From the NCBI GenBank assembly GCA_007449985.2, contig VIIQ02000073.1, forward strand, positions 248,001 through 312,000: 64,000 nucleotides of DNA, in the 5' to 3' direction. This stretch comes from Desmodesmus armatus (Eukaryota; Chlorophyta; Chlorophyceae; Sphaeropleales; Scenedesmaceae). Position numbers and translations under genes: made by a program. Positions 54,952 through 64,000 of the stretch are shown here, one piece after another (the stretch's first letter is position 1; every line of letters starts with the position of its first letter). The notes beneath the pieces are model-generated. The model saw only the letters and a list, made by a program, of their open reading frames with translations. It was not told where the DNA came from and searched no databases.

Positions 54952-56542
54952 ATGAACACCCTCAGGATGAGGTGCCATGCCCCCCAGCAGCTTTGCAGCC
55001 CCTCCTGTAGCTTCACACCAGCTGCTGTGTGCAGGCCCGCACGGCGGGGCCCCCAGCGCTCTAACCACCAACACCAGCAGCGCGTCAGCATGACAGTCTC
55101 CATGCGGTCCCGGCGCAGTGCTGTTGTGGTGAAGGCTATCAGCACAGGTCAGAACACAAACCACAGCCTCATATATACACAAGCAGCCACCTTGGCACCC
55201 CCCTCTATCTTGCGCGAGATCCCATCAGGATCAGTGCGGGATCTTCCAACAAGGATGAGATACTTCTAGACAAGCAGTTGTTGCCTGCTGTTGCTGCAGG
55301 TGAAGGCATGGCCCCACAGCTCAAGTCAGCGATTGACAACCTCATCAAGAGCAACAAGGTCGTGGTGTTCATGAAGGTGGGCTGTGCTGACAAACCTCGC
55401 CCTCCCCCCTCCCCCCCCTCAACCCCCTCTCCTCTGGAGGGTGTCAATGAAGGTTTTTTGAAGGCCACCGTAGTGCTGTGGAGGAAGTCCGTGGAGGCCG
55501 GTTTTCTCAGCAGCAGCTGATAGCAGCATCGTGCAAACTATGGCACCATGGTTGCGCATCATGCACAGCCTCCAAACAAGCCCAAGCGTGCAGCTAGGAT
55601 CAGAGCTGCAGGGCAGCTGGGGCCCACTCTCGAATGGCTCAAGTGCGGTGCCCAGCAGTAGGTCGTCAGGGCCGCCACTTCAGCCAACCAGGCAGGAGCA
55701 CTCTCAGCCTCCTGCTCTTGGTGCTCAATTTTGAATTGGTCATTCAGCTGTTCGCAAGGACGTGCAGCAGTCCTTGCCCTCCCAGCGCAAAGGCAGTACA
55801 TCCCATTGACTGTCACGTCACTGTGTCGTGACATGCGTACTGCGTTCCTGGCTGTTGTTGTGGGTGTGTGCACAGGGCACCAAGGAGTTCCCTCAGTGTG
55901 GCTTCTCCAACAATGTGTGTCAGATCCTGCGTGCCCTGGATGCCCCCTTCGAGTCTGTCAACATCTTGGAGAATGAGATGCTGCGCAGCGGCATGAAGGA
56001 ATACAGCCAGTGGCCAACGTGAGCGGGACTGGGGTGGGGGTGGGGAGGGACAGGCAGACGGACAGCCAGACAGACTGGCAGACAGACAGACAGGCAGGCT
56101 GGCTGGCTGGCAGATAGGTTGGCAAACAAGCAGACAAGATCCTGCAGCCAGCAGGAGGTGGCAGGGGACCGCGCTGCCAGCATGCTGCAGCTGCAGGCTG
56201 GGCACGCTGTGGGCAAACCCACTATGGTAATGGGCCTGCACATCTAGCAGCAGGGCACACGCCAGTTTGCTGGTGTGTGCAAACAAGGCCCGAAGGTGTG
56301 GGTAGCTTGCGCATCATTTGTTGGTGCTGTGTTCCTGTGAGGACCCATCGGTGTTTCAGCAGCCAGCCTGACCAATGCACCTGATTACCCCTTTCTGTTG
56401 CTCTTCCTGTGTGTGCTGCCATGCCAACAGGTTCCCCCAGGTGTACGTTGATGGTGAATTTTATGGTGGTTGTGACATCATGATTGAGGCCTTCCAGTCT
56501 GGGGAGCTGCAGGAAACACTGGAGCGCGTGCTGAACGAGTGA
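54952..56542 (+). CDS. Monothiol CGFS glutaredoxin, probably plastid
   Basis: Exons 54952-55147, 55300-55376, 55876-56018 and 56431-56542; 528 bases and 175 residues, all phases consistent. A basic Ser/Arg-rich N-terminal section of about 65 residues resembles a chloroplast transit peptide. The mature domain has [20 protein letters not shown], then [17 protein letters not shown] with the CGFS active site, [20 protein letters not shown] with the cis-Pro, and [13 protein letters not shown] for glutathione binding. Monothiol GRX of this type hold [2Fe-2S] clusters with glutathione and supply them to plastid proteins. The start is the first ATG with the transit peptide in frame. Length agrees with algal and plant GRXS14-type proteins. 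Confidence 0.95.
56045..56125 (+). repeat. CAGA/CAGG microsatellite in GRX intron 3
   Basis: Tetranucleotide units CAGA, CAGG and GGCT make up about 80 bases just after the exon-3 donor. A similar CAGG/GGCA tract lies at 13765-13850 in RAD17. Confidence 0.85.
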
Positions 56543-57736
56543 CGGTGTTGGCTGGGCATGAGTGACAGTGCTGATTATGGGAGGTAGCTGATGAGCAGAG
56601 ATGGAATGTGTGTGTTGTTTGTGCGGTGTCAGGCCGCAAGAGCACTGTTGACATGATATGTCGTGTTGGTAATATATCCATGAACCCATGAACTTGTTGC
56701 ACATGACCTGCTAGGACTGGTCTGACTGGCCATGGCAGCTAGGGTGACCAATCCTGTTACATGACGACCAGCACATCAGGCGGGTTGTGCTTATCCACAC
56801 TATCAATATGATTATCGCAGGCAGCAAGCCGTATAGATGGCCACGTCAGCCCGCAATCTCACAGAAACACACCCATCATCTCACAAATTGCATCAACAGA
56901 TGCAGCTGCAAGCTTCCTGGCAGGACTCGCCACAGAGGGTGGCTTTCTATCAACCTCATGCTGTGCATCTACCTATAACTACATATGCCCAACATTGCAT
57001 GCACAGGGCTCTAGGGGATCCCTCCTAGGCCACAGCAGTAAAGCTGCTATCACGGTGCAACACAGCACATGCACACATATGCTTGATGCCAATCCTGTCG
57101 TATGCAAAGCATGCTGATGCATATGTTCACTGATGCCTTGGTTGGCTCGTGCCACAACGGGTTGAAGCTCACTAAGCCTCCCGTCGCATGACTTGGCATA
57201 CCATGTGCATGCACTATGTACGGCATGTGGTGTGTGGGTGGATTCGCCACATGCTCAAAGCGAACGTGAGCAGACACCCAAAGAATGCAGGCTGCAGCTC
57301 CTGTGAAGACCCACAAATCATGGATTGTAATGTGGTGTGGATCACGTGTCACTCTCAACCTCAGGCACATTGCAGGGAGGCCATCCCGACACGTGTCTTC
57401 AGACTGGTGCCACCACGGTGCACTGCTGTGCCAGCTTCACCAGAGCATATGCATTGAGTCAGTCAACTCCCAGTCTTCAGGGCCATGCAGATCTTGTGGC
57501 ACACGTGGCACCTGGAAAGGAATAGATGTTGCACTGCGTGCAGGTTTGCAACACAGCACCGGCAAGTCAGCAGATCTGGACATCCACCTCGAAAGTGACT
57601 CTGCCAGGATCACAAGTGCCAGACCACAACGTACACCCCTCGCTGAGCTGGCACCTGAGGGCAGCTGCCGCACTGCTGCAGCACACCCAGTGGGCTGCGC
57701 CAGCATTTTGCGTGTGATCTTTGCCACAAGTCAACT
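56543..57736. other. Convergent intergenic region, 1.2 kb
   Basis: Lies between GRX (+) and the small secreted-protein gene (-). No coding domain. A 193-residue plus-strand frame at 57285-57866 overlaps the secreted gene antisense and is treated as chance. Confidence 0.5.
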
Positions 57737-58261
57737 TCAGCTCAGCTTGGGCTTAGTGGCCGAGCCTGGGCTTTCCAACAAGCGACGGCCCCTGATGATT
57801 GGGATGGGGATCCTCGGAAGCCTTGGAATGGCCCTTGGGGGTGTGCTGACAGGAGGACGAGGCTGAACCCTTGGCTGCCTGGGTGTGCTGGGAAGGTCTG
57901 GCAGGTCAGGTATGTCTGGCAGCTTGCAGGCGCCATTGCTGCAAGCAAAAGGTGCCTGGCAGCACAGGCCGATGGCCGGGCTGCAAGTCTCACGTGAGAA
58001 GGTTCTGCAACCTACAGGAGGTGCAGCAACAGGGCAGCAGCGGGCAAGCAAATGCAGTGAAAGGACACTCACACGGTCACTGAGGAGTTGACTCAATGGA
58101 GCAGTGTAGTTTGGCCCGTGCATGCAAATGCCATGTTCATGCCACAGTGCCTGTTGTCCTGAGGTATCAAGCCACATGTCCTGAGGATGCGTTCACTCAC
58201 TTTGAGCGTCTGCAAGAACCAGAGCACCCAGAACAGCCAGTCCGAGCAGTGCGGTCTTCAT
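57737..58261 (-). CDS. Small secreted Cys-rich protein
   Basis: Two exons, 58261-58201 and 58011-57737, 336 bases and 111 residues. A classic signal peptide (MKTALLGLAVLGALVLADA) is followed by six cysteines in 27 residues: CRTFSRETC, LCCQ, FACSNGAC. The remainder is Pro/Arg-rich with repeated IP and PR dipeptides (PDIPDLPDLPSTP, PRLPRIPIPIIRGRR) and no further cysteine. The spacing resembles small disulfide-knot modules in algal wall or secreted proteins, but I cannot name the family. Exon 2 is joined through a CTGTAG acceptor in phase 1, the only reading that keeps both the signal peptide and the open frame. Confidence 0.75.
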
Positions 58262-60342
58262 GATAGCTGAGAGATGGCGCGATTGACACGCAGATGACGT
58301 GCGATACTGCCTTGGGCGTCTCCGTTGTCCTGGGATGTTGCCTTTGTTTGGATTCCAAGGGCTTGGACGCTATCCAGGCTTCGACATGCAAGTGGAAGGT
58401 TCCGGTCGCAGGCCGCTCGAAGTCCACTGGAAGGCCCATGAACATGCACATGCAGGGTGTGTCAGTTGGCCGCTTCACGCCTGATTCTTTGATAGCCTGG
58501 AGAATTTCACACAAAGGTACAATCTGTCCCTGCCAAATTCACTCTAGCAGCAGAAGTAGCACTCCCCAGCTCAGCTGAGCTGGGCAACAGACAGTTGGAC
58601 CCAGACAGCCTGGCTGAAAGCGGGAGTCGGAGAGCGATACCGGGGCAGATCTGTCGTCCTATGGCTGGAACAGTTTCCTGTGCAGCTGTACTTGCAATGC
58701 CCTGCCTCCACACCTGAGCATCACCCACGTGCCAGATCTGTGTCAGCATGCACCGCAGCAGCACGGCCCCTGCAGTACAGCCAGCTGCAGCAACCCATCA
58801 ACACAGCTCAGAACAGAATGGTGTGCAGCAGGGCTGACTTCCTCCTGCACTGCTCCCATGGCACTGTACCAGTACTGCTCATTGGCAGCCTCACCCCTCA
58901 CAATCACAACACAACAAGGGCGCCATGTCAACAACAATTATCATATGTTTACTGCTGTGAAAACACACAGCACCCTGTGCACACCCTGTGTCACAGACAG
59001 ATGCTGCCTGCTGGACCTGCCTGTTTGTTGAAATGCCTGATGTACATCACATCGCCAAGTTAACTTGGCACGTTGTGCTGCTCCTGTCAGTGACGCTGCT
59101 GTTGCGCTCAAGCTGGTCCATTCTTGGCAGCATTCATGCATGTCAGCATGAGCCCAAGGGCCATATCATCTGGGCACTCACTCACCAGACTGGACGCTGC
59201 AGTCAGACATGCAGGGCATTCAGCTGGCCCATGTCACTGCGATGTGTCACCTCAGGTGACAGGTGACAGGTGACTCACCTGTGTGCGTGTCGGCGGCACC
59301 CACCACCAATGACTGCTGATCGAAGCAGGCTTATGGTATCGCTCAGAAGGCCCTGAGTGCCTGTGGCCTGCTGCCTCGTTGCCACCTAGTACGTGCACAA
59401 ATGCCAAGGGGACACCCTAGGCCCCGCCTGTGAAACAGAGCGACTACATACTGTTGGGAACATGGGCTTTTGTGACTCTGAGGGGCTTGTAACTGGGGTC
59501 CATGCCAGCAAGGAGGAGAGGAAGCTGTTTCCAAAGCCCCTGGCAAAACTCTTGACTCTAGCTCTGGTGTCTCTGACATTCTGGTAGCGGGTATCATGCT
59601 GAATCGCATGGCATACTGCTTGGTAGGTAGGATGGAAGTCGATGTTTGGGGGGGGGGGGGACTCACTGATGTCTGAGTGTGGACCATCTACAACTCTAAG
59701 TCATGGGCACAATTATGTTGTGAAAGTGGACCAGGTGTTGTCCTGTCACTTTTTGTAGGGGCTGGGTATGCCGCGTTCTAGGCAACAGTGGGCAGCCTGC
59801 GTCCCACAGGAGAAGGGGGACTCCACATACACGTAAGTTGTACATGTACGTAAGTTACATACGGCACAGGCCATGACATGGAACCCCACTCGCAGCCAAA
59901 CAAGTGGCATGCCCTGTGTAGAGATCTTTTGGCATGACCTTAGAGTTGAGCGCCCTGCAGTAGCCATGAGCCTGATTGCCCTGACTACCCATGGTGCTGT
60001 TGAGGTCAACAGCCACAAAACCTTGGAGGTCAAGTTCCTTGTCTGGGACGTCCTAGGCGTGGCAGCAAATTATGGGAGACAACAATGCGCATATACTAAG
60101 CTGCTGTGACCCCGATTCTTCATCTTTTCCTTCGCCGTGGTCCGCGTGGTGGTCCTAGAACCCGACCACCCAAAAGGAACACAAGCAGACCCCAACAGCA
60201 ACGCAAATCAAGACGGATCAGCTTTCTACCGATACTGAACACGTTTGGACCGTATTCTGACATGGCTGTGTGAAGGACGCGGCTACAGAGACACCTAGGG
60301 AATCGGTTCCAACGGCGTTGGCATAGGCTGATCCAAACCAGT
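58262..60342. other. 2.1-kb region between divergent secreted-protein genes
   Basis: No gene recognised. Small frames at 58680-59063 and 59873-60109 have no domain or splice pattern that I can support. A 16-base palindrome (GCCAAGTTAACTTGGC) is at about 59053-59068 and a poly-G tract at about 59649-59660. The interval should contain the two divergent promoters. Confidence 0.45.
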
Positions 60343-63300
60343 ATGGGACGTCGCAACAGAGGATTCATTGCGTTAGCGCTGGCGCTGGCTGTGGCGTCGA
60401 CGAGCTTGCATGCTGTTCTAGGTAACTGATGGCACTCGTCGCTTCTTACTGCACAGCCCCGCTCCCAGCTCGCAATGAACCAGACTTTAGTTTCAGTTTG
60501 AAGGCATGTGCTTCGCGCTCAGCAGTGGCCTGCATTGGGTCTCCCAGCAGCTGCAACAGCATGTCTTCCATCACTGTGCTGCATGACAAGGACATGCTGC
60601 ATGTGTGTTACCCGGCACAGGTGATACGACAGTATCGGCTCCCGGTGGAGCTGGTCATGCGCTGCAGTTCAGGGATCATGTCCTCCTCAAGAAGGATTTC
60701 AAGGTAGGTGTGCGTCACTGCTGTTGGGTCAATCAGGCAGGGCCATGCTGACACACCACTCAGAGTGCCTGCATGATCGTTTGTATCATCAAAAAAGCAT
60801 AATTCCATGACTCTGTTGGCAAAGCAGCCTTGCAGGAGTGCATGCTTGCATCAGTGCAGGTGTGTCAGGGTGCGGCAGGTGGTGGGGGTTTGGTGCAGCA
60901 TGCGCATCCCAACTGTACGTGCTGTGCTGGCTGCTGTTGCCTGCTGCAGGACTTTCCCACCACACATTTCACGTTTGAGGCCTGGATCAGTTCCTCAGAC
61001 TTCTGCCATGCGGGTAAGCATGGACTAGGCCCTTGGCTGACAGCGGAGCAGAAGCGAAAGAAGCTGAGGCAGCAGGATCGCACTACAGCTGCAGCAGCGC
61101 CAGCCGCGAGAACAGTGCAACATGCATTGCGCGTCATTTGCATCCCACAATCAGCTTTCTCTGCTGCGCAAAGCAGCTAGCTGCGGTGGCGATGTGGGCG
61201 GCTGGGTGCTGCTGTGACTGATCAGCTTCTGCAGATGCAGATGTTGGTGTTGCGGCCATTCATGTGTGTAGCACATGAGTTACATTCTCAAGTGCATGTC
61301 ATGATCAAGTGCATGTCATGATGACAGCGTAGGCTGAAAAGGGCTCCAACACCAAGAATGAGGACATGTCACCTGCCTACCTGTAACTTTGCAGCACAAT
61401 TGTCACTCCCACACATTTCCTGCTTCTGTGCCTGCCTCTCCTTCTTTCCCTGCCTTCCTTTCCCCCTCATTTCAACTTTCTCACCCCATTCTCGTGTGCT
61501 GTGCTGCGGTTGTACTGTGCTGCACCGTGCTGTGCTGTGCCGTGCTGCCCCCCAGGCACCATCATGTCGTATGCCAAGGACAGCAAGTCGAGTGATGACG
61601 ACCAGCGCATCGCAGACTTCAACCACTTTGTCATTTTTGACCCCCGCAACCTGCTGGCCTGTCACGACTTCAAGTACATCGACCTGAAGCCCGACAGGAA
61701 CAATGTGTCCTGCCACGCACACTACACCATGAAGAGGTGCGGGGTGACATACGGACTGCAATGATTCTCACGGTGGACAGTAATGTATCGGGGAGGGGGC
61801 GTAAATGGGGGGGGGGGGGGCTGTAGGTTGGCTTTGTGTGATATAGAGAGGGGGGGGGGGCGCACTGGAGGGGGAAGGGCTTGAAGGCAGTCAGCTGCAG
61901 GGGTGCTGCTGTCATTGTGAGGGAAGCAAGTTTGGTGCAGCTAATGCGGACAGCAGCAGCAGCAGCAGACTCTGCAAGCGTACAGCACCTGACATGTATC
62001 GTCTGTGCCCTCCCATGCTATGCTGTGTCTGTGTCCCTGCAGTGGCAGTGACAGCACGGCCAAGTATGTTGAGCGTGGCGGCTACTGGCACCACCTGGCA
62101 GTTACCTGGTCAGTGGATGATGACGGGCTCACCAAGATCTACTGGGATGGTCTGCTCATGGCTGAGGCTGTCAGTAAGAAGACCAAGCCCCTGGAGCCCG
62201 GGGGTGCATTTATGCTGGGGGCAGAGCAGGTGGGGGCGACTGATTTTTTTGGCGGTCAGCTGTTCTTTTTTTCGGTGTGGGGTGCTGATTGACACAGGCC
62301 TTGCAACCTAGCAATTGACGTTGAGAGGGATGCGAGGCGGGGCGTAAAAGGTAGCAGCAGCAGCAGGATTGTCAGCAAGAAGACCAAGCCCCTGGAGCTT
62401 GGGGGTGCATTCATGCTGGGGGCAGAGCAGGTGGGGGCTGCTGTTTGACACAGACCTTGCAACCAGCTAATGACGCTGTGTGTGTGGGGCGCAAGTTGGG
62501 TGAAGGGCAGCAGCAGCAGCAGCAGTAGCAGCTCATGTGTCAACACACGACAGCCTCTGCACGACCTGCATGCATACCTTCTGTCAACACACACACTCAC
62601 CTCACTGCCTGGTTTCAAATATTCTCCCTGTTGCAGGACTGCTTTGGCGGGTGCACCGACCCCTCCCAGGGCTTTTACGGCAGCATGGATGAGGTGCGCA
62701 TCTGGAAGACTGTGCGCAGCCAGGACCAGATCATAAAGCACATGCGCTGGAGCACAGGGCTGGAGAACGACAAAAACCTGGTGGCATACTGGAAGTTCAA
62801 CGACCCAGACACCGACAACGGCCAGTTCAGGTGCGACCCGGGGGGGGGGGGGGGGGGGGCTGTGCAGGCAGAGGGGGTGGGGCAGTTCAGGTGCTGTGCC
62901 TCAGCATGAAGTTGTGTGGTGCAGGGAGTGGGGGTGAAATTTGGTCATCACATGGATCACACCAAGGGCCTTGCTGACAATTCAGCTTCCTACATACAAT
63001 ACCTGCATGCATACCCCTGCATAAGTCCAACAACCAAGCCTCAGCAGGGCCGTAGAATGCAGTCGCGTGGACCTCGTGACACGCTATGCTGATCGCACAG
63101 GCGTATCCAGAGTATATGGGCTGTGCTACCCACAGGCGGCACCTTGTTGTCAAGGACAGCAGCGGCAACGGCAATGACCTCTCACTCATCAACGCCCCCC
63201 CCCCGGCGCTGTGCTGTGCTGTGCTATGCTGCCCCCACAGGCGCCACCTTGTCGCGAAAGACAGCAGCGGCAAGGGCAACGGCCTCTCACTCATCAATGC

Positions 63301-63890
63301 CCCCCCCCCCGCTGCGCTGTGCTGTGCTATGCTGCCCCTGCAGGCGCCACCTTGTTGCCAAGGACAGCAGCGGCAAGGGCAACGACCTCTCACTCATCAA
63401 CGCCCCCACACGGGCGGACACAGACATCCGCAGCGGCGGCAACAGCCTGCGCACAGGACACTTGAGCTTCAGGAACAATGTCGCCGTGAACAAGGCGGTG
63501 CGGGCCATGCCTGAGAAGGACTTCACGGTGGAGTTCTGGGCCAGGGGGGCCAAGCTGGAAGATGACAAACCAGAGCTGCAGGTGTGTTTGTGCAAGGAGC
63601 TGGTACATTTTATTTTGAATTGTCCCTTTTGTATTGGTGTTTGAACGCTTTTCAAGAGCGCTTTCTGGTGGTGTCAACAGAGGGGTAGATGTTGGAGCCA
63701 ACAGCGTGTGAAGCAACCACCAAGGGTTATCTGCTGCTGGCACCACGGCTGAACCTCTGTTTACTGCTTGCTGCTTGCTGCTTTGTGCTGTGCAGCAAAA
63801 GTTCTCCCAGCTGTTCAGCTATGCCGCCCAGCACGCCTCTGATGTTGATGGAGGGCCAGACTTCATGGACGATGCCATCCGCATTGAGAG
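60343..63890 (+). CDS. Secreted LamG/concanavalin-like protein, 3' partial
   Basis: Exons 60343-60421, 60621-60703, 60950-61013, 61556-61736, 62043-62229, 62637-62830, 63344-63581 and 63796-63890, where the window's last donor (GTACGT at 63891) is reached; the gene continues outside. A signal peptide (GFIALALALAVASTSLHA) precedes a LamG-like jelly-roll: TVSAPGGAGHALQFRDHVLL, FTFEAWISSSDFCHAG, DFNHFVIFDPRNLLACHDF, GGYWHHLAVTWSVDD, KIYWDGLLMAEA, GFYGSMDEVRIWKTVRSQDQ and LVAYWKFNDPDTDNG. A second similar domain begins at RRHLVAKDSSGKGNDLSLIN and FTVEFWARG. Such domains usually bind glycans or proteins outside the cell. Exon 7 has three candidate starts (63136, 63241, 63344); the last gives the longest exon. 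Confidence 0.85.
62172..62440 (+). repeat. LamG exon-5 donor segment duplicated
   Basis: The last 55-60 bases of exon 5 with the donor (62172-62240; GTCAGTAAGAAGACCAAGCC to GCAGAGCAG then GTGGGG) recur at 62370-62440 with two or three differences. Both donors look equal. Confidence 0.93.
63124..63410 (+). repeat. LamG exon-7 start in three tandem copies
   Basis: Acceptors followed by GCGGCACCTTGTTG or GCGCCACCTTGT occur before 63136, 63241 and 63344, at spacing of 105 and 103 bases. Each copy encodes about 22 residues ending SLINAP, then runs into poly-C and GCTGTGCTGTG-type sequence before the next acceptor. Each acceptor follows exon 6 in phase. Only the third copy continues into the second LamG domain. 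Confidence 0.95.
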
Positions 63891-64000
63891 GTACGTTGGT
63901 CACCATCCTGACATTGCAGTCGTGCATGACGTACTTGATCACATGCGGTGAACAGGACATGTATCGTGCTGTCAATGCTTACTTGCACCCGCACAACAGC

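Noticed and set aside
57285..57866. 193-residue plus-strand frame
   Set aside because: No domain, and its end lies antisense to the better supported secreted-protein exon.

Overview
This window is nuclear DNA from a eukaryote, most likely a green alga of the Chlamydomonadales or a close relative. The basis is GT-AG introns in almost every gene, coding exons full of Ala, Gln and Ser runs built from CAG/GCA/AGC repeats, very long poly-C and poly-G tracts inside introns, TGTAA-type candidate poly(A) signals downstream of several genes, and a plant/alga-like gene set (chloroplast-type CGFS glutaredoxin, mTERF-like factor, V8-like protease). The group is an inference; the species cannot be read from the sequence.

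Layout. 2.0-3.0 kb: secreted PAN/Apple-like protein (+). 3.8-9.4 kb: membrane-anchored M14 carboxypeptidase with a transthyretin-like domain (+). 11.9-12.5 kb: ribosome-biogenesis factor RLP24 (-). 13.4-21.7 kb: checkpoint clamp loader RAD17 (-). 22.0-22.9 kb: small thioredoxin with a CHLC active site (-). 23.8-28.6 kb: GDA1/CD39 apyrase (-). 29.5-32.6 kb: DP, the E2F dimerisation partner (+). 33.5-34.5 kb: NTF2 (-). 34.9-37.0 kb: OXNAD1-like oxidoreductase (+). 37.5-39.1 kb: p24/TMED cargo receptor (+). 40.3-43.8 kb: Kazal plus V8-like serine protease fusion (+). 45.4-48.8 kb: FAD-dependent amine-oxidase-like protein (-). 49.1-52.1 kb: CDC123 (+). 52.9-54.6 kb: mTERF-like organellar factor (-). 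55.0-56.5 kb: monothiol glutaredoxin (+). 57.7-58.3 kb: small secreted Cys-rich protein (-). 60.3 kb to the right edge: secreted LamG-like protein (+, continues outside). The genes have mixed housekeeping and secretory functions and do not form one pathway. Several pairs are divergent (apyrase/DP, NTF2/OXNAD1, FAD oxidase/CDC123, mTERF/GRX, secreted protein/LamG) and may share promoters.

The most unusual feature is structural. In at least six places in the carboxypeptidase and RAD17 genes, and again in CDC123, the mTERF-like gene and the LamG gene, a piece of an exon edge with its own splice donor or acceptor is duplicated, usually in tandem with a poly-C or poly-G tract, so that introns carry from one to seven extra copies of a real exon/intron junction. 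The clearest is a run of eight nearly identical splice donors about 100 bp apart in intron 10 of the carboxypeptidase gene. I see no single family of inserted elements behind this. It looks like a local duplication process acting at splice junctions next to homopolymer tracts.

Four otherwise intact genes carry apparent single-base losses (five in total), which look more like assembly errors than pseudogenes. Exon boundaries below come from splice motifs, reading phase and conserved protein motifs read by eye; no transcript evidence was available.
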